In this document: positions 32,858 through 43,115 of the stretch, piece after piece
Layout of the letters: each line of letters starts with the position of its first letter
Numbering within the stretch: position 1 is the first letter of the stretch
From: Trametes villosa
Lineage: Eukaryota; Basidiomycota; Agaricomycetes; Polyporales; Polyporaceae
Assembly: GCA_002964805.2 (NCBI GenBank)
Contig: PUDQ02000003.1
Span: 4,617,149 to 4,681,148 of the forward strand
Reading direction: 5' to 3'
Length of the DNA: 64,000 bases
Position numbers and translations under genes: made by a program
Notes under the pieces: model-generated
The model's input: the letters and a program-made list of their open reading frames with translations, nothing else
Database searches by the model: none
What the model was told of the DNA's origin: nothing

Positions 32858-33904
32858 ATGTCACATCCTCAGCAAGCTCGGTGGTCATCGAGCTCCTCCT
32901 CCCGTTCAAGCAGTACCAGCTACGGCGAAGTCATCCCCCAACCCGAGTTCCCCTCGCGAGAACACCGTGGAGAGGGGCAAAGTTCGCCAGTTAGATCAGC
33001 CTCTCCTGACGCACTTGGTCCTGTTCGGGAACAGGTCGCCCAAAAGATCGTGCTTCGGGCTACGCGCGACGCGGAGACCGTAGAAGGCACCAAGGTTGGC
33101 GTCGTGCTCACCCTCCCCTACTCCTCCGGAGAAGAGTTCCTGAACTCCCTCGCCTCGGAGCTCAAGAGGGTGATGACGCCCAAGCACCAGTCATACCTCT
33201 TCGTCCTCGCCCTCCCGCACCGTGGCACGAGCCCCGTTCTCATCTGCAGCTCGTCGGAGGAGCTCGCCGAGCGCGCAGGCATCCTGGTCCGGTCCAAGTT
33301 CCTCAACCGCGTTGAGCGGCACGACCTGCGGCACGGGCGCTGGGGCGCGCTCATCCGCGACCTCTGTAGCTCCAACTTCGATGAGGCCGCGCTGTGGGAC
33401 GCCGCGCGCAAGGCGGCGCGACAGCCGATGGACCCGCTGGACCCACCGCCCGGCTCGCGCAGCATCGCACAAATCCTCGAGCACGCGCGCGCACGCCTCC
33501 AGCGCATCACGCCGCAGCAGGCGTTTGACGAGCTCCAGGACGCGGCCGTGCTCTGGCCCGTCGTGCTCGTCGACATCCGCCCCGAGGCGCAGCGGCGCAC
33601 GTACGGGAGCATCGCGGGCGCGTTGATCGTGGAGCGGAACGTACTCGAGTGGCGGTTCGACCCTCGCTGTGCGTACCGGCTGCCGATCGCGGACCGATAC
33701 GACTTGCGGGTGATCGTGTTTTGCCAGGAGAGCTATACGTCCTCGCTCGCGGCCGCGTCCTTGCACGATCTGGGCCTGCTGAACGCGACGGACATGATCG
33801 GTGGCTACGCCGCCTGGAAGGAAGCCGGTCTGCCAGATGAAGTCGAGGTGGCGTCGTCGGCTCCACCTACGGACGGTCGGGTGTCTGTTCCCGTGGAGAA
33901 CTAA
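32858..33904 (+). CDS. Rhodanese-domain protein with a conserved N-terminal domain
   Basis: Intronless, 348 residues. The C-terminal part (about 220-335) is a rhodanese-like domain: VVLVDIRPEAQR, GSIAGALIVERNVLEW, DLRVIVFCQESYTSS with candidate catalytic Cys289, then IGGYAAWKEAGLP. Single-domain rhodaneses carry sulfur or act as thiol switches. The N-terminal part has a Ser-rich leader and a globular region (GVVLTLPYSSGEEF, LFVLALPHRGTSPVLICSS, RAGILVRSKFLNRVE, RWGALIRDL) that I cannot assign. ITPQQAFDEL links the two. No targeting signal is clear. The N-terminal region may be a substrate-binding partner for the rhodanese. Confidence 0.85.
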   Translation: MSHPQQARWSSSSSSRSSSTSYGEVIPQPEFPSREHRGEGQSSPVRSASPDALGPVREQVAQKIVLRATRDAETVEGTKVGVVLTLPYSSGEEFLNSLASELKRVMTPKHQSYLFVLALPHRGTSPVLICSSSEELAERAGILVRSKFLNRVERHDLRHGRWGALIRDLCSSNFDEAALWDAARKAARQPMDPLDPPPGSRSIAQILEHARARLQRITPQQAFDELQDAAVLWPVVLVDIRPEAQRRTYGSIAGALIVERNVLEWRFDPRCAYRLPIADRYDLRVIVFCQESYTSSLAAASLHDLGLLNATDMIGGYAAWKEAGLPDEVEVASSAPPTDGRVSVPVEN

Positions 33905-34080
33905 CCAGGGATGAACAGAGCGAGGACAAGGGATATACAAGGTACGTATCGTAGACGTTTCCCGGCTTGTATCGCTGACGGGACGCCCTGTTTCATGTTT
34001 TTAGGTGAAAATCTCGTGTATAGATGTACCCCAATTCCGATCCAGCTTCTACAATTGTACAACAAGCGATAGTCCCAGCA

Positions 34081-35724
34081 TCAATAAGGTAGCTCCCAAT
34101 CCTCGTACGAAACCTCCCCATCCACCAGTGAGCCCAAGGTCGCCATAACTGCTTCGTGCGCTGCCATCGACTCTACGGATTCCCTGTCCAAGCCAATCAT
34201 ATCCAGACGGAGCTCAGACAAGCGTGCGAAGCCCCGCTCGACACGCAGTGACAACGCCTGGATGAAACTTTGCGCCAACTCGGGGGTCCACCGCAGCCCA
34301 TCGATGCTGACGACGCGAAGGTCCTCTAGACTGACGTCTGGATCCCGGAGGGCCTCGCAGGCGGCCATGGCCTGCTCCGCACGTCCGCCCCTCTGGCTCC
34401 CGATGGCCAACTCCGTGATGGCAGGGAACTTCTTGAAGAACTCCACCCACAGCGCTGTGGGGACGTCCAAGACGTAAAGCTCGGCGATCCGGAGGGGCGC
34501 GCGAGCGAGCAGGACGCAAGCTTCTCGCAGGGCGCGCTCGTGCGAGACCCTGACTGGAGCGTCAGTCCACCCGAAGTAGTCGAGGCTGAGCCAGCTCGGG
34601 CCAATGTCTGAACCCGGTATCTCGAAACGTATGTTGTTGTGCGTGATCCGCGCGAGCGTCGCCGCGCCGAGGATGGGAATGCGCGTGGTGTCGCACGGGA
34701 GGTGATCCAGGAAGCCTTCCAGGGTGGACTCCGCATCCTTCCCGTTCTCGTCGACCTGCGCGTACAGCTGTATCTCCGCCTCGAGAGGCAAATTGATGTG
34801 CGACAGCAGTTGATACATGTCGGGCTTAGGGAACCCTAAAGCAGGGTAGGAGAGTTCGAGCAGCTTTAGACGAGGGAGAGAGACGACTGGCAAGGGTGAG
34901 TCGCCGCGCCTTTCGACCTCCATCGCGAGATTCACAGCGGGAAAGCCATAGTCGAGTGAAAGCACTTCAAGGCTATGGCATCCCGTCAGGAAGCGCAGGA
35001 AATGCTCGAATAACCAACCTTGATTTTCTCCGTCATCGCTCCAGTCGGAAATTCTGAGACAGCGCAGCCATTTCACCCCACCGCGGTACCACTCGAGACC
35101 TGCGGACTTCAAGACAATGGTGTGGAGCAGAGGGCTGTTAAGGAACTTGGAACCGGCCGTCCAGTAGTCATCTCTGTTGTCTGTAGCGTCGATGCGGAGC
35201 TCCTTGAGGGCCGGCATGGAGACACGCCGGTCCAGCAGTACGTCGAGCAAACGAAGCGCGTCCTTGCTCGTGCGGCATACTGCGAGCATGCGAATACGAT
35301 GGATGTGGTGGTATAGGAGTCGTGAGGAGGAAACAAAGGTAGAGGGTAGCCCGAACGAAACAGAAAGGGGAAGGGCCTGGGCCCGCTCGATGGAGAGTTT
35401 GAGCCACTCGACGTGTCCATGCACCGCGACGTCCCGCCAGAGACTCGGCGTGCCGACTGCGCAATCCCTCCACGCTCGACAGACCCCACAAACGGCGGCT
35501 AGGCTTCGAGGGCGTTGGAAGAACTCTGCTTCGTTATAGGGCCAGTTCGCGTCAGATTCGTCCTCCAAGAGGTGGCGGAAGATCATGATCGAAAGCTCGT
35601 TTGGAAGGCGGAATGTGCACTTGGCTCGCTCGCCATGACGGTCAGGAGCAACCGGTGGACCAGACGCTCCATCCACGAAAGAGGGGGGTGTCATAGAGAC
35701 AAGAGAGGTCGAAGTCGATTCCAT
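34081..35724 (-). CDS. F-box/LRR-like protein, tandem copy 1 of 3
   Basis: Intronless coding frame of 547 codons starting MESTSTSLVSMTPP. The F-box begins near residue 38 (FRLPNELSIMIFRHLLED), followed by VCRAWRDCAVGTPSLWRDVAV. LRR-like segments follow (LKELRIDATDN, LRCLRISDWSDD, LEVLSLDYGFPAVNL, LKLLELSYPAL). The Ser/Thr start and C-terminus (LDMIGLDRESVESMAAHEAVM, YEDWE) are shared with the two genes upstream of it. The 5' UTR appears to be spliced: GTAAGT near 35817 to TTATAG near 35757, with equivalents in both other copies. Probable SCF target receptor. Confidence 0.87.
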   Translation of the reverse strand: MESTSTSLVSMTPPSFVDGASGPPVAPDRHGERAKCTFRLPNELSIMIFRHLLEDESDANWPYNEAEFFQRPRSLAAVCGVCRAWRDCAVGTPSLWRDVAVHGHVEWLKLSIERAQALPLSVSFGLPSTFVSSSRLLYHHIHRIRMLAVCRTSKDALRLLDVLLDRRVSMPALKELRIDATDNRDDYWTAGSKFLNSPLLHTIVLKSAGLEWYRGGVKWLRCLRISDWSDDGENQGWLFEHFLRFLTGCHSLEVLSLDYGFPAVNLAMEVERRGDSPLPVVSLPRLKLLELSYPALGFPKPDMYQLLSHINLPLEAEIQLYAQVDENGKDAESTLEGFLDHLPCDTTRIPILGAATLARITHNNIRFEIPGSDIGPSWLSLDYFGWTDAPVRVSHERALREACVLLARAPLRIAELYVLDVPTALWVEFFKKFPAITELAIGSQRGGRAEQAMAACEALRDPDVSLEDLRVVSIDGLRWTPELAQSFIQALSLRVERGFARLSELRLDMIGLDRESVESMAAHEAVMATLGSLVDGEVSYEDWELPY

Positions 35725-35757
35725 ACGATATTCGAGAGCAAGGAGGGATGGCCTATA

Positions 35758-36033
35758 ACATCATGACGAATGTGAGTGGCTCCTTTATCACCACAGCGTT
35801 AGATTGTACACTTACTTCCACGTATGACAGCGGGTGAGGAGTGGGTGGGCTGAATCGAGTTGATGGCGCAGGAATCAATCTTTATATACGTATGGTGGGT
35901 ATGCGTACAAAGGATCTTTGGAGAAGATCGCCACGAGTCTTCCCGGGACTGATGGGGCGTGATCTGCCACTCCCGATGAGGGAGTACCGGCGCGATGCAC
36001 CAGGCGACAGTGCCACTGGCAGTACCACTACCG
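35758..36033 (-). promoter_or_regulatory. Duplicated promoter/5' UTR block of the F-box tandem
   Basis: This spacer is nearly the same as 37720-37990. It includes a TATA-like TATATAAAG on the minus strand at 35881-35889 and a 5' UTR intron close to the start codon. The near-identity extends into the 3' coding end of the next gene, so the duplicated unit spans gene and spacer. Confidence 0.55.
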
Positions 36034-37683
36034 TTAATTCCAGTCCTCATACAAAACATCCCCACCCACGAGCGAACGCAAGACTGCCAGAGTCGAGTCA
36101 TGCGCTGCCATCGATTCTCCGGAGTTCCTGTCTAGGCCAATCATCTTAAGACGGAGTTCGGAGAGACGTGTAAAGCCACGCTCGATACGCAGCGACAACG
36201 CCTGGGTGAGGCTATCCCCTAGCGCGGGAGTCCATCGAGTCTCGTCAATCCTGACGACTCGAAGATCCTCCAGGATTGTTTCGAGATCCTGGAGGGCCTC
36301 GCAGATGGTTATGGCTTGTTTCGTGTCGCGGCGGCTGTCGCAACAAATAGCGACCTCGGTGATCGCAGGGAACGTCTTGAAGAACTCCACCCACGATGCT
36401 GCAGGGACCTCGCAGGTGTGTAGCTGCACGCGTCGGAGGGGTGCACGCGCAAGCAGCACGCAGACCTCCCGCAGAGCGCGCTCGTGGGATACCTCGGGCA
36501 TTTTGTCATCATCCCGCGGGTACTCGAGGTGTATCCCGAGGCGAGCCGTGCCGATGTCCACGCCATCGATGTATAGACCAAGCCCGCCGTATGATATGCG
36601 TGCGTACGTCGCTGCGCCCAGAATGGGGAGGTGCGTGGTGTCGCTCGGAAGATGGTCGAGAAAGCTCTCAAGATCGAGGGCGTCCCTGTCATACGTGTTG
36701 ATTACCGCGTACAAGTGGATCACAGTCTCGAGGGGTAGGCGGAGATGCGACAGGAAATGGTAGATGTCGGGCTCGGGGTGGGAAGAGGGGCAGAGTAGGC
36801 TGAGCCGCTTCAGGCGCGGCAAAGAGACGATCGGAAGGGGCGTGACGGCCCCGCCTTCGAGCTGGTTCGCGATATTGGTGGTGGGAAAGGCGAAGTCAAG
36901 GGAGAGCTCCTCCAGACGATGGCATTCCGCTAGGCATCGCAGGAAATGCACGAAGCTCATGCCGGTACCGGTTTCGTCCACGCACCAGTCTGAGATTCTG
37001 ATGCAGCGCAGCCTTTGGGTTCCAGCGGAGTACCAGTCTAGGCCTGCGTATTCGAAGGTGATTGAGTGTAGTGCAGGATGATTGGACAGCCGTGCGCCAG
37101 GAGACCAGAAGAACCTGCGGGAGAGGGGGTAGTACGTCTTGACAGCGCAAACGTGGAGCTCCTCGAGGGCTGGCAGGGGGAATTCCAGCAACTTGTCGAG
37201 AAATCGAAGCAACTTCTCGCTCGTGTTGCACAACGCGAGCAGCCGAATGCGATACCTATGCCGGTACAGGAGCGGGAAACATGTCAAGAAGTCCGGGGGC
37301 CACTCGAAGGCGACGGCGAGTGGGAGGGATTGGGACCGTTCGATGCAGAGCTTGAACCACTCGTTTTGTTTGTTCACGGCGACCTTTTGCCATAGGCTCG
37401 GATTGCCGACTGCGCATTCCCTCCACCTTCGACATACGCCACAGACCGCGGCAAGAGCACTAGGGCTGTGGAACTCCAAGGATTCTTGCTCGTTGTAGGT
37501 CCAGCCCACGTCAGAGTCTGCGAGGATCAGGCGGATGATCATGACGAGAAGTTCGTTTGGGAGACGATGCGAATGTTGGACGCGCTCTCTGCCGGGGTTA
37601 ATGGCGTCATTTGCGCCACACTCGCCCTCCACGGAATAGGAGGAGGCCACTGTGACAACAAGCGAGGTCGGATTTGAATCCAT
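36034..37683 (-). CDS. F-box/LRR-like protein, tandem copy 2 of 3
   Basis: Intronless, 549 codons, starting MDSNPTSLVVTVASS. F-box: HRLPNELLVMIIRLILAD, VCRRWRECAVGNPSLWQKVAV. Repeats include LEELHVCAVKT, LRCIRISDWCVDETGTG, LEELSLDFAFPTTNI and LKRLSLLCPSS. C-terminus: LRLKMIGLDRNSGESMAAHDS. It is closer to copy 3 (LRCVKISDWCVHETGTGL) than to copy 1. All three end within about 300 bp of the next start and share one orientation, so the cluster arose by tandem duplication. The LRR regions differ more than the spacers. Confidence 0.87.
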   Translation of the reverse strand: MDSNPTSLVVTVASSYSVEGECGANDAINPGRERVQHSHRLPNELLVMIIRLILADSDVGWTYNEQESLEFHSPSALAAVCGVCRRWRECAVGNPSLWQKVAVNKQNEWFKLCIERSQSLPLAVAFEWPPDFLTCFPLLYRHRYRIRLLALCNTSEKLLRFLDKLLEFPLPALEELHVCAVKTYYPLSRRFFWSPGARLSNHPALHSITFEYAGLDWYSAGTQRLRCIRISDWCVDETGTGMSFVHFLRCLAECHRLEELSLDFAFPTTNIANQLEGGAVTPLPIVSLPRLKRLSLLCPSSHPEPDIYHFLSHLRLPLETVIHLYAVINTYDRDALDLESFLDHLPSDTTHLPILGAATYARISYGGLGLYIDGVDIGTARLGIHLEYPRDDDKMPEVSHERALREVCVLLARAPLRRVQLHTCEVPAASWVEFFKTFPAITEVAICCDSRRDTKQAITICEALQDLETILEDLRVVRIDETRWTPALGDSLTQALSLRIERGFTRLSELRLKMIGLDRNSGESMAAHDSTLAVLRSLVGGDVLYEDWN

Positions 37684-37719
37684 ATGGCGATCGAGAGCAA
37701 GGAAAGACGGGCCTACGAC

Positions 37720-37990
37720 ATCATGACGAATGTGAGTGGCTCATTTGTTAGAGTCACAGCGTGAAGTTGTGTACTTACCTGTACGTATGACTCGGACAGC
37801 GGGTGAGGAGTGGGCTGAATCGAGTTGATGGTGCAGGAATCAAATCTTTATATACGTATGGTGGGTATGCGTACAAAGGATGTTTGGAGGAGATCACCAC
37901 GAGTCTTCCCGGGACCGATAGGCCGTGATCTGCCACTCCCGATGCGGGAGTGCCGCGATGCACCAGGCGACAGTGCCACTGACAGTGCCA
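37720..37990 (-). promoter_or_regulatory. Duplicated promoter/5' UTR block, second copy
   Basis: Matches 35758-36033 with few differences. The TATA-like TATATAAAG is at 37847-37855 on the minus strand. A 5' UTR intron runs from GTAAGT near 37780 to CGTAG near 37712, just before the copy 2 start codon. Confidence 0.55.
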
Positions 37991-39634
37991 CTACCGTGAA
38001 TCCCAGTCCTCATACGAAACATCCCCATCCACGAGCGAACGCAAGGCTATCATAGTCGATTCGTGCGCTGCCATCGATTCTGCAGAGTTTCTGTCCAAGC
38101 CAATCATCTTCAGACGGAGCTCGGAGAGACGCGCGAAGCCACACTCGATACGCAGCGACAACACCCGGACGAGGCTATCTGCCAGCCCAGGAGTCCATCG
38201 CAGCGAGTTGAGCTTGACGATCCGAAGGTCCTCCAGAACCACTTCGGGATCCCGCAGGGCCTCGCAAATGATTACGGCCTGTTTCGTCTCGTGGCGGCTG
38301 TCGCGCTGGATAGCCAACTCGGTGATCGCAGGGAACATCTTGAAGAACTCCACCCACAGCGATGCGGAGACCTCGCAGGCGCCTAACGAGACACGTCTCA
38401 GGGGCGCACGCGCGAGTAGGACGCAAACATCCCGCAGAGCGCGCTCGTGCGACACCTCGGGTGGTCTGTCGTCCCAGAGATAGTCGAGGTTGAGCCAGCT
38501 CGGACCGATTTCCGTGTCATCGACCTCGAGCTGCAGCAGGGAGTACGAGATGTATACGTACGTCGCCGCGCCGAGAATCGGGAGGCGCGTGGGGTCGCTC
38601 GGGAAGTGGTCGAGGAAGCTCTCGAGGTCCGGGAAGTCCGTGTCGCCCGCGGTGACTTGAGCGTAGAGCTGGAGCTCTGCTTCGAGGGGAAGGCTGAGGT
38701 GCGATAGGAAGTGGTACATGTCGGGCTCGGGACCGGTAGGAGGGAAGAGTAGACTGAGAAGCCTAAGACGCGGTAAAGAGACGATCGGCGGGGGCGTGGC
38801 GTCTTTGAGCTGAGTCGCGATGTCGGTGGTGGGAAAGGCGAAGTCGAGAGAGAGCGCCTCCAGATTCTGGCATGCCGCTAGGCAGCGCATGAAATCTATA
38901 AAGCTCAGGCCGGTGCCGGTTTCGTGCACGCACCAGTCGGAGATCTTGACGCAGCGCAGCCTGTGCGTTCCAGCGGAGCGCCAGTCTAGGCCTGCGAACT
39001 GAAAAGTGACGGAGTGTAGTGCAGGATGATTGGACAGCCGGGCGCCAGGAGACCAGAGGAGCGTTCTGGAGCTTGAGTACGCCTTGGTAGCGTTGACGTG
39101 GACCTCCTCGAGGGCTGGCAGGGGGGTTTCCAGCAACTTGTCGAGGTACCGGAGCGACTTCTTGCTTGCGCTGCACAACGCGAGGAGCCGAATGCGAGCG
39201 ACGTTTTGGTGCAGGAGCGTTGAACAGTTAACGAAGTCCAGAGGCTGCTTGAAGGCGACGGCGAGTGAGAGGGGTTGGGACCGCTCGATGCAGAGCTTCA
39301 ACCACTCGGTTTGATCGTTCACTGCGACGTTTTGCCACAGGCTCGGAGAACCAACTGCGCATTCCCTCCACTTTCGGCATACGCCACAGATTGTGGCGAG
39401 CGTGCCGGGACTGTGGAGCCTCAAAGCGGATTCTTGCTCGTTGTAGGCACGGGTCCAGCCTACGCTGGAGTCTCCGAGGACAAGGCGAATGATCATGAGT
39501 AGAAGTTCGTTTGGGAGATGGTACAAACATTTGGCGCGTTCTTCGCCGGAGTGACGAGCGCTCTCCTTTCCATACTCGCCCACCACGGGAGAGGAGGAGG
39601 CCGTCGAGACAAGCGACGCCGAATCGGAAGCCAT
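37991..39634 (-). CDS. F-box/LRR-like protein, tandem copy 3 of 3
   Basis: Intronless, 547 codons, starting MASDSASLVSTASSSPVVG. F-box: YHLPNELLLMIIRLVLGD, VCRKWRECAVGSPSLWQNVAV. Repeats include LEEVHVNATKAY, LRCVKISDWCVHE, LEALSLDFAFPTTDI and LRLLSLLFPPTG. End: LRLKMIGLDRNSAESMAAHES. The upstream spacer (39640-39800) is more diverged than the other two but keeps the 5' UTR intron (GTATGTGA to TTGCAG) and a TATATGAG box. This suggests it is the outermost and perhaps oldest member of the array. Confidence 0.87.
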   Translation of the reverse strand: MASDSASLVSTASSSPVVGEYGKESARHSGEERAKCLYHLPNELLLMIIRLVLGDSSVGWTRAYNEQESALRLHSPGTLATICGVCRKWRECAVGSPSLWQNVAVNDQTEWLKLCIERSQPLSLAVAFKQPLDFVNCSTLLHQNVARIRLLALCSASKKSLRYLDKLLETPLPALEEVHVNATKAYSSSRTLLWSPGARLSNHPALHSVTFQFAGLDWRSAGTHRLRCVKISDWCVHETGTGLSFIDFMRCLAACQNLEALSLDFAFPTTDIATQLKDATPPPIVSLPRLRLLSLLFPPTGPEPDMYHFLSHLSLPLEAELQLYAQVTAGDTDFPDLESFLDHFPSDPTRLPILGAATYVYISYSLLQLEVDDTEIGPSWLNLDYLWDDRPPEVSHERALRDVCVLLARAPLRRVSLGACEVSASLWVEFFKMFPAITELAIQRDSRHETKQAVIICEALRDPEVVLEDLRIVKLNSLRWTPGLADSLVRVLSLRIECGFARLSELRLKMIGLDRNSAESMAAHESTMIALRSLVDGDVSYEDWDSR

Positions 39635-40211
39635 GCGACGATAGGCAGTAAGGAGAGACGGCCTGCAACACGGTGACGAATGTGAATAGCTCGTTTGTTA
39701 CCACATACATAGTAGAGTCACATACCTGCGTATATGACAGAAGATACCAGGCTGATCTGATGGTAGAATGGCGCAGGTTTCTGACCTCATATATGCATCG
39801 GTGGTGTATGCGTACCAAGGAGCGTTGATAGGAAGTACTTTGCGGCGCCGCTTTTATCGGAGACACAGCCGCGATTGGTCACTCCTGTGCTAAAGAAACT
39901 TCGCGGTACCTACTCAAGGATGCCTAAGAAGCACAACATGAGTTAGGTACGTTTGGATAGAACAGGCGCCTGATAACTCACAAGAGCGTATTGGTAAGGT
40001 AGACGGAGGGGTTTGTGTCGAACCTAGACAAGCGTGAACGATTCGACGAAGCATCGATTCGCGCTGCACGCCCGGTACTTTGTGGCTGTGCCACGGGCGT
40101 CTATCCCGGAACGACTGCCTCCGCCTGCTTGGCGACCTCCTCCTCGTCTTTCCAGGCGTTCACGGGCGGAAAACGAACGGAAGATCAAGATGATCCGCTG
40201 GAGGGCAAAAT

Positions 40212-40284
40212 GAGTCGGCCCAGGATCGAACTGAGGACCTTCTGTGTGTTAGACAGATGCGATAACCAACTACGCCACCGACCC
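40212..40284 (-). tRNA. tRNA-Val(AAC)
   Basis: 73 nt, no intron. Acceptor GGGTCGG pairs with CCGACTC. The D arm contains GCGTAGTTGGTTATCGC. Anticodon stem TCTGT/ACAGA holds loop CTAACAC with anticodon AAC. The T arm has CTCAG, loop TTCGATC, CTGGG. Confidence 0.92.
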
Positions 40285-40604
40285 GTTAAGGATGAAAGCC
40301 AACACGACCCCCAGCTCGCCGAGTATCCTCGGCCTTCGAAGTGAACTACGGCAACCTCACCAACCTCATCATCTCCGACCTTCCCTCTCTAGGTCTTAGG
40401 ACTACTAACGGACGGACGGCCGCTCCTTATCCACGCACGGGGGTACTTCCAATGCGATTGATGCGGGGAAAACAACATCCTGTTTGGGTGTGCGAGATGC
40501 CATTATAGCACCATATTCTACAGAGTTCCGATGACAGCGAGTAATCCGAGAGCAAGTATAAAGCGAACTAGTGCGACAAGACAACAACATGCGAATATCG
40601 ACCT

Positions 40605-41531
40605 TCAACAACACGCAACCAGTCTACTTCGCCACTCGTGGTTCAACCGAAGGTACATGTCCTCGTCCTCCTGCCCCTCGAGGACAGAGACCGCCGCCAC
40701 CAAGCCCGCACGACCCTCGAGCTCCTGCAGCGACGTGAGCATCTTGTCGTGGTAGAGCTGCATACGACTCTGCCGCGGGTTCGTGATCACGAGGGGTCGC
40801 GCCTCAACGGTCACTTGTTGCAGCAGAGGTGGGAGGGATGCGGGGAAGGGAGATGGGCGAGGCGCGGTAACCTCAACCGCTGCTTCGAGCGCCGATCGAA
40901 GCTCTTCCGCAAATGCGTTGGCGACGACGAGGCCAGATATGCGTAGTTGTGTGAGCGACGGACAAGCGGAGTCGAGGGCGCCGAGCTCGAGTAGTCCATG
41001 TGGGTTCCGGTTCCCGGAGAGATGTAGGCGTTCGAGACGCGGCATGACACCGGGCGCGTGCGGGAAGGGGTAGAACCCGTGGACTGCAAGCTCGACCAAG
41101 CGGGGCATCGGCGTCGCGAACAGCGCGCCGAGGAGTGGAGGGCCGGTGTACGGGCAGGACACCACGACCGCGAGCGTCTCCAGCGTCGGCGCGGCGAGCG
41201 TCAGGACACGCAGCGCGAGCGTCTTCTCCAGTAGATACCGGTCCTGCGCGTCCTCGGACGTGCGCACCACGCGCTCCTTCGTCTGCGCGTGCGTCCAGTC
41301 GGAGAGGAAGAGGTGGCGGACGCGCCGGAGGTGCGGTGGCGTGGCGTCGAGGCGTGAGACGAGCTCGCCCATCTGCTCCATGCCCGAGATCGCGAGAGAT
41401 TGGAAGCGGTATGGCGCGGCGACCTCGCGAACGTAGTGCGAGACGAGCGCGAGCGCCCGGGCCGTGGAGCCGTCGTCCGTGCAGGCGAACGCGAAAATTT
41501 GCGCGTGCAGTTCGAGCGGGAGGGTGTCCAT
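40605..41531 (-). CDS. Short F-box-like/LRR protein
   Basis: Intronless, 308 codons. It begins directly with an F-box-like helix (MDTLPLELHAQIFAFACTD, then VSHYVREVAAPYRFQSLAI), a layout common in Agaricomycetes. Loose LRR-like segments follow (VRHLFLSDW, LETLAVVVSC, LVELAVHGFYPF, LERLHLSGNRNPHG, LTQLRISGLVV). It is shorter than the other F-box proteins here and not closely related to them. Probably a target receptor for a ubiquitin ligase. Confidence 0.8.
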   Translation of the reverse strand: MDTLPLELHAQIFAFACTDDGSTARALALVSHYVREVAAPYRFQSLAISGMEQMGELVSRLDATPPHLRRVRHLFLSDWTHAQTKERVVRTSEDAQDRYLLEKTLALRVLTLAAPTLETLAVVVSCPYTGPPLLGALFATPMPRLVELAVHGFYPFPHAPGVMPRLERLHLSGNRNPHGLLELGALDSACPSLTQLRISGLVVANAFAEELRSALEAAVEVTAPRPSPFPASLPPLLQQVTVEARPLVITNPRQSRMQLYHDKMLTSLQELEGRAGLVAAVSVLEGQEDEDMYLRLNHEWRSRLVACC

Positions 41532-43115
41532 CGTCGTCGCGCGGCAGGGAGAGACGAGAGATGCGGGGGGCGAGGGCGGGTGAGCTGGTCAGCCATGACG
41601 AAAGGATTGGTTTTGTACTTTCTGGCCGTTGTGAATCGACGAGCTGCGATTGCGCGACTATGTTGCGTGCTGACGTGCCGAGGTCACGTGACAGCAGTAT
41701 TTCGCTCAATCAGAGCGCTCGAATTCGAGGCCGGGGCGGTGAACATGATGGGCGCACATGTAATGCCGCAGAGCTTGGTCAATGAGAAGGACGTTATTGC
41801 TGAGAAAGACCGCAGCGCGGGATCCACAGGGAGCTTCGCGAAGGCGGTGGGAACAGGGGTGAGAGGCCAGGATGTGGCAGGGAAGAGCGAGAGAAGCAGA
41901 GTTACGAGAGGATCTGTGGGACTAGCGATAAACTTGGCACAGCGAACGCGCTGTAATCCGAGGGACATGCCTGAGTAGACTTGAGCTCCGCAGACATGCA
42001 TGAGAAGGTGAGCCACTCGCCGGATACAGTGCAGAAGTGCAATGTTGGACCATTCAGGAAGCAGAGAGCGCTGAAGAGCCGGACTGAGCTTCATATCGCG
42101 GCAGATATTCTCTTCGACCGTGGATTATGTACGCATAAGAGTAGACTGATAGAGACGCCCCAGTAACGCGGTGATTCTTGGACGTAGTCGGAGAGGCCCG
42201 TAGGCGCCCGTAGAAGGAAACCTTACGGTGTACGCCCTGGGACTACACATCCCTGAGTAGCATTCAGGTTCTCGGACACGCATGCGAAATGTGGAAGCAA
42301 CTCACCGGATCTTAACAGTGTAAAACTACAGAGGACCATCCATGGGAAAGACGCAGAGAGCGGTGAAGAGTCACGATGTGCCCAAATCGTCGCAACAGTT
42401 GCACTCATCAGCCACCGCTTCTACACGCATGAGACGCGCACATTAAGAAGGGTAGTTTTTGGGCGCGATCGAGGTTATCCTTAGGCGATCGTAGCGGCTT
42501 CCACCTCGGGAGTCAGGACCACAGAGCAAGCACATCGCCGAGGGGTTTGGCATGAAGACGCTGCATTGAGGGCGAAACGCGTGGAAAATTTCCAGCGGCC
42601 TCTGGTATTGCTTCTTGCATCGTACCCGATGAGCGATGGAAGTACGTCCAATCCGAGATCGAGTCTGTCGTCGTGGCCTCTCTCCGTCGTATGCCGGACT
42701 ATGAAGGGAGCCAGGCAAAACTTGTCCGAGATGTCCACCAGCCAGAAGCCAGAAGCAGCAGCCGGACAGGGTGATGTAGTGTGAGAGAGACAACGCGGCG
42801 ACACTGTTTGAAGCTGAAGTTGATTGACCGTGGCGCCGAGTATGGCCCGTCCCTGGGGCCTGGCCGGAAAAACGAAGACGTTGCAATAGATCCGATGAGA
42901 TGCGTAAGATACAATGTATGCCTGTGCATGGGTGAGCATCTGGAAATAACTCGAGGAAGTAGTTGTTCACGTACCCGAGAACTAGTGGATACAGATGTCG
43001 AGATAGCCCCGGGAAGCAGAAAGCCAGAAACCGCATGGACCGATGGTAACGGTACTGCACAAAATCTTCAATGCGTTGACAACTTCCTATACAAGTTCGC
43101 GCACTTACAGAATGA
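41532..43115. other. Intergenic, possible decayed gene
   Basis: Minus-strand pieces look exon-like: one at about 42308-42408 encodes a hydrophobic stretch (FPWMVLCSFTLLRS) and ends at a GTGAGT donor, and another at 41684-42094 is Leu/Ser/Thr-rich. They could be remains of a multi-exon membrane protein gene, but no full model or family could be established. ORFs at 42443-43267 show no domain. Confidence 0.35.
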
